Assembly (NCBI GenBank): GCA_900544235.1
Contig: UQUL01000007.1
Coordinates: 1 to 63,396 of the forward strand
DNA length: 63,396 nt
Direction of reading: 5' to 3'
DNA from: an uncultured Collinsella sp.
Lineage (GTDB): Bacteria > Actinomycetota > Coriobacteriia > Coriobacteriales > Coriobacteriaceae
Made by a program: the position numbers and the translations under genes. Positions 44,093 to 52,241 of the stretch are shown here, piece by piece; within the stretch, counting starts at the first letter, position 1; every line of letters starts with the position of its first letter. Under the pieces are notes generated by a model, which saw nothing but the letters and a program-made list of their open reading frames with translations, was not told the DNA's origin and ran no database searches.

Positions 44093-45097
44093 ATGGCCGC
44101 TGTTAAAAAATCGGTATCCGTCAAAGACGTAGCGCGCCTCGCGGGCGTCTCGGAGCAGACGGTCTCGCGCACCGTGCACGATTCGCCCAGCGTGCGCCCC
44201 GAGACCAAGGAACGCGTGCGTGCCGCCATGCGCGAGCTGGGGTATCGCCCCAATTTTGCCGGTCGATCGCTGCGCCGTGGCAGGTTTAAGACCGTCGGCG
44301 TCGCCATGTTCAACATTACCGGTACCGGCAACCTCGACCGTATGGAGGGCTTTGCCGCCGCGGCCGACAAACATGGCTATGCCATCACCCTCACTAAAGT
44401 AGACGGGCATCCGTATACCCTCGAGAGCGCATCGTCACGCATGAGCGCGCTGCCGGTAGACGGCATGGTCGTGATCATGAATCGCATGCCGGCGGACTTT
44501 GGCACCTTCGAGCCGCTGCCCGGTATGCAGACGGTGCTCGTTACCATGCTGGAGCACCCGCTCTGTTCAACGGTCGATAACGACCAGTTCGATTGCTCGC
44601 GTCAAGTTGTCGAGTACTTGCTGGGGCGGGGGCACAAGACTGTGCACTTTATCTCATGCCCCGAGCGCTCGCTTTCGGGCATGCGGCGCGAGGAAGGCTG
44701 GCGCGAGACATTGCGTGCGCATGGCATTGAGCCCCCGCAGCTCGTGCGCGGCGACTGGACGGCACAGAGCGGATATGCCGCAGGCCAGGCTCTGGCGGAT
44801 GATCCGACCTGTACTGCCATCTATGCCTCCAACGATGCCATGGCATATGGCTGCATTCGCGGGCTCGAGTCGCGCGGAAAGCACGTGCCCGAGGATGTGA
44901 GCGTGGTGGGTGTTGATGACAGCCTGGGCGATATCGTGCCCGACCGTCGCCTGACCACGGTGCGCTTTGACAACAAGCGCGTCGGCATGTGGGCGGTCGA
45001 CAAGATTGCCGGCGCCGATGGGGGTGCGTCTGGCGTGGAGCACATGCTGATCCCCGGTGTGCTCGTAGAGGGCGATACGGTGCGCGATTTGCGTTAG
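44093..45097 (+). CDS. LacI-family repressor of module 3
   Basis: The 334-residue protein has the helix-turn-helix VKDVARLAGVSEQTVSRTVHD and a LacI/GalR effector domain (CTAIYASNDAMAYGCIRG, SVVGVDDSLGD). It is divergent from the module 3 EIICB gene and would bind the AATGGCAACGTTAACATT sites. Its recognition helix (SEQTVSRTVHD) differs slightly from those of the other paralogues, as do the operators. Confidence 0.88.
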   Translation: MAAVKKSVSVKDVARLAGVSEQTVSRTVHDSPSVRPETKERVRAAMRELGYRPNFAGRSLRRGRFKTVGVAMFNITGTGNLDRMEGFAAAADKHGYAITLTKVDGHPYTLESASSRMSALPVDGMVVIMNRMPADFGTFEPLPGMQTVLVTMLEHPLCSTVDNDQFDCSRQVVEYLLGRGHKTVHFISCPERSLSGMRREEGWRETLRAHGIEPPQLVRGDWTAQSGYAAGQALADDPTCTAIYASNDAMAYGCIRGLESRGKHVPEDVSVVGVDDSLGDIVPDRRLTTVRFDNKRVGMWAVDKIAGADGGASGVEHMLIPGVLVEGDTVRDLR

Positions 45098-45311
45098 GGT
45101 GCGGCCCTGTTTGGGTAGCCGCTAATTGTGTTCGATATTGTTCAGATTGGTTTAAAAACCGTTCACGGGCGAAAAGTGACCGTTCATAGTTCGAAATTAC
45201 GTTTTGAGCTGTTCTTTTTTGTTTGAATGTTATTGTTTCTGTCATACACAACGCAGCGCGTATGCCCGGACGCGATGCTCTCCATTGGTTCATATGTGAA
45301 AGGAACGCAAT
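45098..45311 (+). promoter_or_regulatory. Leader region of lacF
   Basis: Two inverted GAACGGT words occur: ACCGTTCAC at 45158-45166 and ACCGTTCAT at 45179-45187. TTGTTTGAAT and ATTGTTT at about 45216-45240 resemble the DeoR-gene promoter at 28102. No family B repeat is present, unlike the other module ends. Confidence 0.45.
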
Positions 45312-45650
45312 ATGGCAACCAAAAAAGAAATCTCGATGGTTGGATTCGAGATCGTCGCATACGCAGGTGACGCCCAGACCGATCTGCTTGCAGCGCTCGA
45401 TGCTGCTCGCGAGGGTGACTTTGAGAAGGCCGAACAGCTGCACAAGGATGCCAGCGATGCGCTCATCGGTGCCCACGACACGCAGACCAAACTGCTTTCG
45501 CAGGAGGCCGGCGGTGGCGAGATGGAGATGACCTTCATCATGGCTCACGCTCAGGATACTCTCATGACCACTATGATCCTGGAGAAGCAGACCCGCTTTA
45601 CCATCGATGCCTACAAGCGCATCGCCGAGCTCGAGGCCAAGCTCGCCTAA
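45312..45650 (+). CDS. lacF: PTS lactose/cellobiose-family EIIA
   Basis: The 112-residue helical protein carries the phosphorylated His79 in MAHAQDTLMT, with the usual N-terminal VGFEIVAYAGDA and C-terminal helix. It accepts phosphate from HPr and passes it to the EIIB cysteine. It is the only EIIA of this family in the window, so it probably serves all three EIICB proteins. It is monocistronic, with a promoter region of its own and a terminator at 45679. Confidence 0.93.
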   Translation: MATKKEISMVGFEIVAYAGDAQTDLLAALDAAREGDFEKAEQLHKDASDALIGAHDTQTKLLSQEAGGGEMEMTFIMAHAQDTLMTTMILEKQTRFTIDAYKRIAELEAKLA

Positions 45651-45678
45651 CGAGCCCTCACAACCAAGTCCCCTTCCA

Positions 45679-45713
45679 AAAGCTCTGCCGCTACCCGCGG
45701 CAGGGCTTTTTCT
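45679..45713 (+). terminator. Terminator of lacF
   Basis: AAGCTCTGCCGC pairs with GCGGCAGGGCTT around TACCC and is followed by TTTTTC. Confidence 0.9.
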
Positions 45714-45724
45714 GTCCTTCTCCA

Positions 45725-45842
45725 AGTTGCGGTGGAATGGGGACTGAATAGGGGCCGGCGGGTGCAAAACAATCCCTATTCCACCGCAACTCATCCCGAG
45801 ACAGTCATTGGGGACGTTCTTAAACGACTGGTCGTTGGGGGG
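45725..45842. repeat. Two palindromic repeats after lacF
   Basis: AGTTGCGGTGGAAT at 45725 and its complement ending at 45791 form one hairpin whose arms also share GGGA/TCCC. At 45806-45842 a partial family A element (CATTGGGGACGTTCTTAAACGACTGGTCG, of which GGGGACGTTCTTAA is the core) follows. Together they fill the gap to the next gene. Confidence 0.75.
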
Positions 45843-45938
45843 GGCAGTCTTGGTGCGCTCTGTTCGTCCTCCCGTTCGATTTTTGCTCGGTGGGTATACT
45901 TCCTTTCGCATTAAACGCCGGACTGAGGAGGTATCCAA

Positions 45939-46961
45939 ATGCCGGATAACGGGTCAATACAAAAAAGAGACGCGCACGAGATGGCTCATGGGCGTCCTGT
46001 CCAGATAACCGAGCACACGACGGTAACCGAGCTGCAGCCCAGTCTGTCCGATGTCGTGTGCACAAACAAAAAGCTGCAGATTGGCTTTATCGTTGCGCTC
46101 GTGGTCCTGGCACTGCTGTCGGGCTTTGTAGCTCGTCCGCATTTCGCCGATACCAAAACTTGGGACTCTACCATCGAGGTCATCGACCAAAAGAAGGGCA
46201 ACGTTTTGGCGCTCACGGCTTCATGCGTTGCTCTGTCTGCGGGTATTACCGCGCTGCCGGGTGATACGGGAACGCCGGTTGCCGAGCAGCTCGCACAGCT
46301 TTCGGGCAACCTTGGTATCGTGCTTGCCGTGCTATACCTAGAGAAATATTTGCTCACGATTTTGTGGTCGGTTGGCCTGGGCATCTTAATCCCGTTTGCG
46401 TTGGTGCTCTTTGCGGTGTCGCTCGGCATTCACGGGCGCTGGAGCACGAGCACTGTCCTGCGCCGTGTGGCGACGCGCGTGCTGGTGGTTGCCGTGATCG
46501 GTATGGCGCTTGTGCCTGCGAGCGTATGGGTGTCGCAGAAGGTCGATGAAACGTATCGCGTAAGTATTGAGCAAGCTGAACAAAAGGCTGCGGACGCGGC
46601 CGACACCACGGACAAGTCAGCCGAGACCAGCTCAAAATCGAACAAGAAAAAATCCGAGACCACGGAGTCCAAAAACGTGCTCGAGCAGTTGACTGATGGG
46701 GCCTCGAACCTGGTCACGTCGGTGACCAGCGGCGCCAAGCAGATGACCGATGAGATCGTGCAGCAGGTGACCGACCTAATCGAAGGCGTCATCGTGATGA
46801 TCGTGACCTCGTGCGTTATCCCGCTGCTGGTGCTCGTGGCGTTCCTATGGCTAGGACACGTGCTGCTGGGGATTGATATTTCCGGCCCGGCGAACTATTT
46901 GACGGGCCGCTTTCTGAGTGCTCCGTCCAAGCACGCCAAGAAGGGCAGGCAGTCTGAGTAG
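45939..46961 (+). CDS. Multi-pass membrane protein of unknown function
   Basis: The 340-residue product has a hydrophobic helix near residues 47-66, others near 93-110, 125-175 and 178-200, then a Lys/Ser/Glu-rich hydrophilic stretch (about 210-285) and two more helices near 285-310. I do not recognise a family. The first residues are polar and it has no signal peptide. It interrupts the lac genes but shows no sign of sugar transport. A terminator follows. Confidence 0.65.
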   Translation: MPDNGSIQKRDAHEMAHGRPVQITEHTTVTELQPSLSDVVCTNKKLQIGFIVALVVLALLSGFVARPHFADTKTWDSTIEVIDQKKGNVLALTASCVALSAGITALPGDTGTPVAEQLAQLSGNLGIVLAVLYLEKYLLTILWSVGLGILIPFALVLFAVSLGIHGRWSTSTVLRRVATRVLVVAVIGMALVPASVWVSQKVDETYRVSIEQAEQKAADAADTTDKSAETSSKSNKKKSETTESKNVLEQLTDGASNLVTSVTSGAKQMTDEIVQQVTDLIEGVIVMIVTSCVIPLLVLVAFLWLGHVLLGIDISGPANYLTGRFLSAPSKHAKKGRQSE

Positions 46962-46997
46962 GCGGCAAAGCGTTCTTTGGAAGATCAACTGTAAGAA

Positions 46998-47034
46998 GGG
47001 CGGCCGAGACACGTTCTCGGTCGCCCTTTTGTTT
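46998..47034 (+). terminator. Terminator after the membrane-protein gene
   Basis: GGGCGGCCGAGA pairs with TCTCGGTCGCCC, followed by TTTTG. Confidence 0.85.
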
Positions 47035-47084
47035 GTTGAACACGTGGTCGCTACGTCCGCGCCGGGTCCAGACGGTCGGCAATC

Positions 47085-47268
47085 ATCCGCGAACGGTATT
47101 TGTTCAAAAAAGAACAAAGATAAACAAATAATTCTTGCAGTTACTGTTCGAATGTGTTCAAATAAACACGAACAGTGAAGAACCGCACATTCAGATGCCC
47201 GGACCTGAACGCGATTCAACACTTCCAAACAGAAACTACGCACCTGCGTATCTCTCAAGGAGGATGTC
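47085..47268 (+). promoter_or_regulatory. Promoter and operator of the lacAB operon
   Basis: GCGAACGGT (47089-47097) is followed by an A-rich tract with TTGTTC and GAACAAA inverted words (47099-47117). ACTGTTCG (47143-47150) and CGAACAGT (47169-47176) are inverted arms with an inner GTGTT/AACAC pair. A TTGCAG at 47135 and TCAAAT at 47158, 17 bases apart, may be the promoter straddled by this palindrome. A DeoR-type regulator is the best candidate. Confidence 0.5.
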
Positions 47269-47697
47269 ATGAGGGTTGTAATCGCTTCCGATGCCGACGG
47301 TATGTCGATGAAGGAGTCCATCAAGGAGATGCTCATCGCCGACGGTCACGAGGTCGTCGACTATTCCGAGACCCCTGCCGCGGACTTTGTCGATTCCGCG
47401 ACCGCCGTTGCCAAGGACCTGCTGGAGCACAAGGATTCCCAGGGCTTCGCATTCGATAAGTACGGCGTCGGCTCCTATATGGCCGCCGTCAAGATCAAGG
47501 GCATGGTCGTCGCCAACATTTCCGACGAGCGTTCCGCCTACATGACCCGCGAGCACAACGGCTCGCGCATGGTCACCATGGGCCCGGGCGTTGTGGGCAC
47601 CGAGGTCGCCAAGAAGATCGCCCGCGAGTTCCTGCGCGCCCAGTACGCTGGCGGCCGTCACCAGATCCGTGTCGACATGCTCAACAAGATGGCCTAA
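47269..47697 (+). CDS. lacA: Galactose-6-phosphate isomerase subunit LacA
   Basis: The 142-residue protein belongs to the LacAB/RpiB family. It begins MRVVIASDADG and has the SDERSAYMTREHNGSRMVTMGPG active-site stretch (shown by its REHNGSRM core). With LacB it converts galactose-6-phosphate to tagatose-6-phosphate in the cytoplasm. A CAAGGAGG ribosome site precedes the ATG. lacB follows after 63 bases. Confidence 0.93.
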   Translation: MRVVIASDADGMSMKESIKEMLIADGHEVVDYSETPAADFVDSATAVAKDLLEHKDSQGFAFDKYGVGSYMAAVKIKGMVVANISDERSAYMTREHNGSRMVTMGPGVVGTEVAKKIAREFLRAQYAGGRHQIRVDMLNKMA

Positions 47698-47760
47698 CGA
47701 GAGCCACCGAGAACTCGAACTTCTACCTCAACTTGTGAATTCAGACGAAAGGACGTTCTG

Positions 47761-48285
47761 ATGAAGAAGACCATCGCAATCGGTTGCGACCATATCGTTA
47801 CGGACGAGAAGATCTATCTGGCCGACCGCCTGGAGCAGGCTGGCTACAAGGTGCTCGACTGCGGCACCTACAGCCACACCCGTACGCACTATCCCATCTA
47901 CGGTAAGGCCGTGGGCGAGGCTGTTGCCAGCGGCAAGGCCGACTTTGGCGTGGCCCTGTGCGGCACCGGCATCGGCATCACCAACGCCGTCAACAAGGTT
48001 CCCGGCGCCCGCTGCGCCCTGGTTCGCGACATGACCTCTGCCCTGTATGCCCGTCGCGAGCTCAACGCCAACATCGTGGGCTTTGGCGGCAAGATCACCG
48101 GCGAGTTCCTGATGGCCGATATCATGCTTGCCTTCCTGGAGGAGCCCTACGAGAAGACCCCCGAGCACGATGCCCTGATCGCCAAGATCGATGCCTGCAA
48201 CAAGGCCGACGCCGAGGCTCAGGCTGACCCGCACTTCTTTGACGAGTTCCTCGAGAAGTGGGACCGCGGCGAATACCATGATTAG
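47761..48285 (+). CDS. lacB: Galactose-6-phosphate isomerase subunit LacB
   Basis: The 174-residue partner of LacA starts MKKTIAIGCDHIVTDEK; the catalytic cysteine is Cys67 in ALCGTGIGI, with Asp10 and His11 in GCDH. Size and motif match LacB. It is in one operon with lacA, and the second lacX-lacC pair follows 119 bases later. Confidence 0.93.
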   Translation: MKKTIAIGCDHIVTDEKIYLADRLEQAGYKVLDCGTYSHTRTHYPIYGKAVGEAVASGKADFGVALCGTGIGITNAVNKVPGARCALVRDMTSALYARRELNANIVGFGGKITGEFLMADIMLAFLEEPYEKTPEHDALIAKIDACNKADAEAQADPHFFDEFLEKWDRGEYHD

Positions 48286-48404
48286 CGGGTATCCGGCGTA
48301 ATTAACTAGTCCGTTGACGGCTCGCGTTTCTGTGATGGGGCGCGGGCCGGTTTGCTATCAGCCCTATTGACTTGGTGGGCTGTCGTAAGAAAGGGAAGGC
48401 TCCT

Positions 48405-49286
48405 ATGGAGTTTGTTCTTGATAACGGCTCTGTCCGCATTGCGTTGAGCACGGCTGGCGGATCGTTCACTTCTATTACGGCCAACGGCCGTGAGTACCTG
48501 TGGCAGGGTGACCCGGCGGTCTGGTCGGGCCAGGCACCCATTTGTTTCCCGATCTGCGGCGGCCTTCGTGACGGTCGCGCAATGACCATGGGCGGCCGCG
48601 AGGTTAAGCTCGCCCGTCACGGCTTTGCTCGCAAACAGGAGTGGAAGCTCGAGGAGCAGAGCGACAACATGGTCGCGCTGAGCCTAAGCTCTGCCGACCA
48701 TGCCGAGTTGCTCGAGCAGTACCCGTATCCGTTTAAGATCGTTGCTCGTTACACGATCGATGCGGCTAAGGTGGCCGTGTCGTACGAGGTGACCAATGAG
48801 GGCACCGAGGACATGCCGTTCTTTGTGGGTGGCCACCCTGGCTTTAAGTGCCCGCTTGACGAGGGCGAGTCCTATGACGACTACGAGCTCCATTTTGATC
48901 AGCGCGAGGCCGCCGAGCTCTGTACTGCCGTTCCTTCGACGGGTCTGATTGATGTTGAGCATCGCAGCAAGAACCCCATGATCGACCAGAACCTGCCGCT
49001 GACCCACGAGCTCTTCGACTTCGCGGAGACCATCTTTGACGTGCTCGAGAGCCGCGTGGTTACGCTGACCAAGAAGACCGAGGACAAGGGCGTGCGCCTG
49101 ACGTTCCCCGATATGCCGTACCTTATTGTGTGGAGCAAGCCCGAGGGCGACTTTGTGGCCGTGGAACCGTGGGGCGGCCTGTCCACCTGCTCCGACGAGG
49201 ACGATATTCTGGAGCACAAGCGCGGCTGCCTGGTGGCCAAGCCGGGGGAGACCGTCACCCGCGGCTTTGAGATCGAGATCCTTTAA
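48405..49286 (+). CDS. lacX: LacX-type aldose 1-epimerase family protein, copy 2
   Basis: This 293-residue protein is a close paralogue of the one at 23202, sharing GQAPICFPICGGLRD, RHGFARKQEWKL and the closing LEHKRGCLVAKP. Here it sits in its classical place between lacAB and lacC. The ATG at 48405 follows a GGGAAGG site. The two copies differ mainly in the charged residues around the middle. Confidence 0.88.
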   Translation: MEFVLDNGSVRIALSTAGGSFTSITANGREYLWQGDPAVWSGQAPICFPICGGLRDGRAMTMGGREVKLARHGFARKQEWKLEEQSDNMVALSLSSADHAELLEQYPYPFKIVARYTIDAAKVAVSYEVTNEGTEDMPFFVGGHPGFKCPLDEGESYDDYELHFDQREAAELCTAVPSTGLIDVEHRSKNPMIDQNLPLTHELFDFAETIFDVLESRVVTLTKKTEDKGVRLTFPDMPYLIVWSKPEGDFVAVEPWGGLSTCSDEDDILEHKRGCLVAKPGETVTRGFEIEIL

Positions 49287-49342
49287 CGAGCTATCGTATG
49301 TTTGGGGCCGCGCGTGTCGTGCCCCGGAAACAGGAGTTCAAT

Positions 49343-50278
49343 ATGATTCTGACCGTTACCATGAACCCGTCGATTGATACGCGCTATCAGCTCGATAAGC
49401 TGATCATCGACGATGTTAACCGTGTGACGCCCGAAAAGACCGCTGGCGGCAAGGGCCTCAACGTGAGCCGTGTGCTGCTGCAGTTGGGCGACGATGTGCT
49501 CGCGACCGGTCTGCTCGGCGGTCACATGGGTGCCTATATGGCCGAGCTCATGGATGTCGATGGCGTCAAGAACGACTTTGTGCCCATCGCTGGCGAGACG
49601 CGCATCTGCCTGAATATCCTGCACGAGGGCAACCAGACCGAGCTGCTGGAGAGCGGCCCGCAGATCGCCCCGGCCGAGCTCGAGGCCTTTACGGCCAAGT
49701 TCGCCGAGCTTGCAGCGAAGGCGGACGTTGTGACGCTTTCGGGCTCGCTGCCGCGCGGCGTCGATGCCGGCTACTATGCCGAGCTCGTCAAGATCGCCGA
49801 GGAGGCGGGCGCCAAGGTGCTGCTCGACACCTCGGGTGCATCGCTGGAGGCCGCGCTGGAGTCCGACGCTAAGCCTGAGCTCGTAAAGCCCAACCTGACC
49901 GAGATTAACGGCTTGCTGGGTACGTCCTTTACGACTGATGATGTCGATGCCCTGCGCGAGGCGCTCGCCGCCGATGGCCGCTTTGCCGGTATTCCCTGGG
50001 TTGTCGTTTCGATGGGCGCTGCCGGTTCGGTGGGCTTCCATGAGGGTCGCGCGTTCCGCGCCAAGACGCCCGCGATTGCGGCTGTGAACGCGACGGGTTC
50101 CGGCGACTCGACCATCGCCGGCTTTGCACATGCCATTGCTGCTGGTGCCGACGACGTCACGGTGCTCAAGACCGCCAATACCTGCGGCAAGCTCAACGCC
50201 ATGGATCCCAAGACCGGCCACCTGGTCATGGACCGCTGGGACGAGGTCTACAACAGCGTTGTCGTGACTGAGCTGTAG
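49343..50278 (+). CDS. lacC: Tagatose-6-phosphate kinase, copy 2
   Basis: The 311-residue PfkB kinase is nearly identical in length and motifs to the copy at 24143 (LTVTMNPSIDTRYQLDKL, GGKGLNVSR, TGSGDS with Asp255). It forms the third step of the lac branch here. The ATG at 49343 follows CAGGAG. No aldolase gene follows it; the only candidate in the window is at 57319. Confidence 0.9.
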   Translation: MILTVTMNPSIDTRYQLDKLIIDDVNRVTPEKTAGGKGLNVSRVLLQLGDDVLATGLLGGHMGAYMAELMDVDGVKNDFVPIAGETRICLNILHEGNQTELLESGPQIAPAELEAFTAKFAELAAKADVVTLSGSLPRGVDAGYYAELVKIAEEAGAKVLLDTSGASLEAALESDAKPELVKPNLTEINGLLGTSFTTDDVDALREALAADGRFAGIPWVVVSMGAAGSVGFHEGRAFRAKTPAIAAVNATGSGDSTIAGFAHAIAAGADDVTVLKTANTCGKLNAMDPKTGHLVMDRWDEVYNSVVVTEL

Positions 50279-50279
50279 G

Positions 50280-50420
50280 GTTACGCGGTTTTATCAGACC
50301 GCGTAACGGCGCGACGCTGCAAACGCCCCTAAGCGGCAATCTGACGTTCAATCGTCGGGCATGACCAAAAGGTCAATGCCCTCCTCTTTCACGTCACCTT
50401 GCTCGCTTAGGGGCGTTTTC
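50280..50420 (+). ncRNA. Structured RNA element or complex terminator after lacC copy 2
   Basis: A first hairpin (GTTACGCGGT/ACCGCGTAAC, 50280-50307) is followed by a closing stem of 15 perfect pairs (50321-50335 with 50404-50418) that encloses two smaller hairpins: GACG/CGTC (50343-50356) and GGGCATGACC with its complement around AAAA (50357-50381). TTTTC follows. This is larger than an ordinary terminator and may be a small RNA; no known family is recognised. Confidence 0.4.
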
Positions 50421-50460
50421 GCTGTCGTTGCCAAGACACCGGCGTTGCCTTGGTTGCAAG

Positions 50461-50530
50461 TAGTCATTGGGGACGCTCTTTAATGACTAGTCGTTTAAGA
50501 ACGCCCCTTAAGAATGACCCCAATGACTAC
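50461..50530. repeat. Family A palindromic repeat, imperfect copy
   Basis: AGTCATTGGGGACG at the left and CCCCAATGACTA at the right frame an interior with TAATGACTAGTCGTTTAAGAACG-like sequence (core GACTAGTC). It is a diverged member of the palindrome at 1-54. Confidence 0.75.
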
Positions 50531-50534
50531 ACTC

Positions 50535-50574
50535 AAAAACGGCGCCCGTCGGCGATGTTGCCGGCGGGCGCCGT
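50535..50574 (-). terminator. Terminator of galK-galT
   Basis: GGCGCCCG and CGGGCGCC flank a loop of about 16 bases. On the minus strand a GTTTTTGAG tail follows. Confidence 0.88.
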
Positions 50575-50621
50575 TGTCTTGAAGACGAAATGATCTGTTT
50601 TCCTCCGTCCCCAAGGGACCA

Positions 50622-52241
50622 TTACAGTGAGTCGATAAAGCGCTGCTGGGCGGCGCGGCCGGCGTCGTCCCACTTAAAGACGCCGGCGTTGTCAAGCACG
50701 TGGCCAAACACCACGCCAACCTCCTCGTGCAGGATGTCGATGGCGTTGTCGGCCGTAAGCTCGTCGGCGCGGCGGGCAAAGACGTCCTCGGCCCATGCGG
50801 CGTGGCTGCGGCAAAGGTCGTCGCCCTCGAGCACGCCAGCAAGGTCGTAGCTGGCATCGGCCTTGGCCGCCAGCAGGTGCTCGCGGACAGCGCCGAGCTC
50901 GGGAACCAAGCGCGGCGGCAAAATGGCCAGGCCCATGACCTCGATCAGGCCGATGTTCTCCTTTTTAATGTGGTGGTACTCGGCATGCGGGTGGAATACG
51001 CCCAGCGGATGCTCGTCGGTCGTGATGTTGCAGCGAAGCGCCAGATAAGCCTCGTAGATCTCGCCGCCGGCACTGCCGCGGGAGTCGACGCGGCGGATGA
51101 CGGGCGTCACGGTGTTGTGCGCTACGCCGTCGGTCGTGTGTGCGATAACGCCAACCGACTCATCGGTCCACTCACGCCAAGCGAGGACAATCTTCTCGGC
51201 AGCGTCGAGCAACTGGGCGCGGTCGTGCGAGCGCAGGCGCAGCACCGAGAGCGGCCACTGCAGCACAGTGCCGGTGACCCGGTCAAATCCGGGCACGCTA
51301 AACCGCGAGACCTCGGCGGCATGCATCATGGGGAACTCGTGCGCGCCGCCCTGGAAGTGGTCGTGCGACAGAATCGAGCCGCCCACGATGGGCAGGTCGG
51401 CGTTAGAGCCGATGAAGTAGTGCGGGAACAGGTCCACAAAATCGAGCAGGCAAGTCAGCCCCTTGCGGTCGACGTGCATCGGGCGATGCTCGGAGCTCAT
51501 GGCAATGCAGTGCTCGTTAAAATACGCATACGGGCTGTATTGGAAGCCCCAGCGCTCTCCGTCGAGCTGAATGGGGATAACGCGCAGGTTCTGGCGGGCG
51601 GGGTGAGCGCCGCCGTCGGCTGCGGCAGAGCGTCCGGGATAGCCCTCGTTCTCGATGCAGAGCTGGCAGGCGGGATACTTCTCGCCCGCGTTCTTTGCGG
51701 CACCGGCCGCGGCAATATCGCGCGGGTCCTTCTCAGGCTTGGACAGGTTGATGGTGATCTCAAGATCGCCCCAGTTGGTGGGGGTGCTCCATTTGATGTT
51801 GCGCGCGATGGCGGCACGGCGCACGTAGCCGGCGTCGCAGCATAGGCCGTAGAACCAGTCGGTCGCGGCGCGGGGCTCGTCGACGCCCATGCGGCCGTTG
51901 AATTCCTCGTTTACAATCGAAGGTCTCGGCATGAGCGCGCCCATGATGCGCATGGCGATGCGGTCGCGGCCCGATGCCGTGTCCTCGGCGGCACCGTTGG
52001 CAACGGCGGCCTCGGCAAGCGCGGCAAGCGTGCCCTCCAGGTCAAAGTCGGGGAGTGTATCGGGGTGCACGAGCGAAATCTTCTCGGTCTTGAGCGCCCA
52101 GGTCATGTCGAGTGCGGGGCCTGTGGCGCCGATGCACTCCAGAATGGTGTTGTATGCCCAGATGCGATCGTCCTGTCCGATCATCGATCGGTGGATGGCA
52201 TATTCGATGAGGCCCTGCGCGGCCTCGCGCACATCAGTCAT
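50622..52241 (-). CDS. galT: Galactose-1-phosphate uridylyltransferase, class 2
   Basis: This 539-residue enzyme exchanges UMP between UDP-glucose and galactose-1-phosphate. It is the long (GalT2) type common in Firmicutes and some Actinobacteria, with sequence such as PIVGGSILSHDHFQGG and GVFHPHAEYHHIKKENIG. The start is inferred at the ATG overlapping the galK stop (TAATG at 52241), so translation is coupled; an in-frame ATG at 52250 is possible. A UDP-galactose epimerase gene is not in the window. Confidence 0.92.
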   Translation of the reverse strand: MTDVREAAQGLIEYAIHRSMIGQDDRIWAYNTILECIGATGPALDMTWALKTEKISLVHPDTLPDFDLEGTLAALAEAAVANGAAEDTASGRDRIAMRIMGALMPRPSIVNEEFNGRMGVDEPRAATDWFYGLCCDAGYVRRAAIARNIKWSTPTNWGDLEITINLSKPEKDPRDIAAAGAAKNAGEKYPACQLCIENEGYPGRSAAADGGAHPARQNLRVIPIQLDGERWGFQYSPYAYFNEHCIAMSSEHRPMHVDRKGLTCLLDFVDLFPHYFIGSNADLPIVGGSILSHDHFQGGAHEFPMMHAAEVSRFSVPGFDRVTGTVLQWPLSVLRLRSHDRAQLLDAAEKIVLAWREWTDESVGVIAHTTDGVAHNTVTPVIRRVDSRGSAGGEIYEAYLALRCNITTDEHPLGVFHPHAEYHHIKKENIGLIEVMGLAILPPRLVPELGAVREHLLAAKADASYDLAGVLEGDDLCRSHAAWAEDVFARRADELTADNAIDILHEEVGVVFGHVLDNAGVFKWDDAGRAAQQRFIDSL

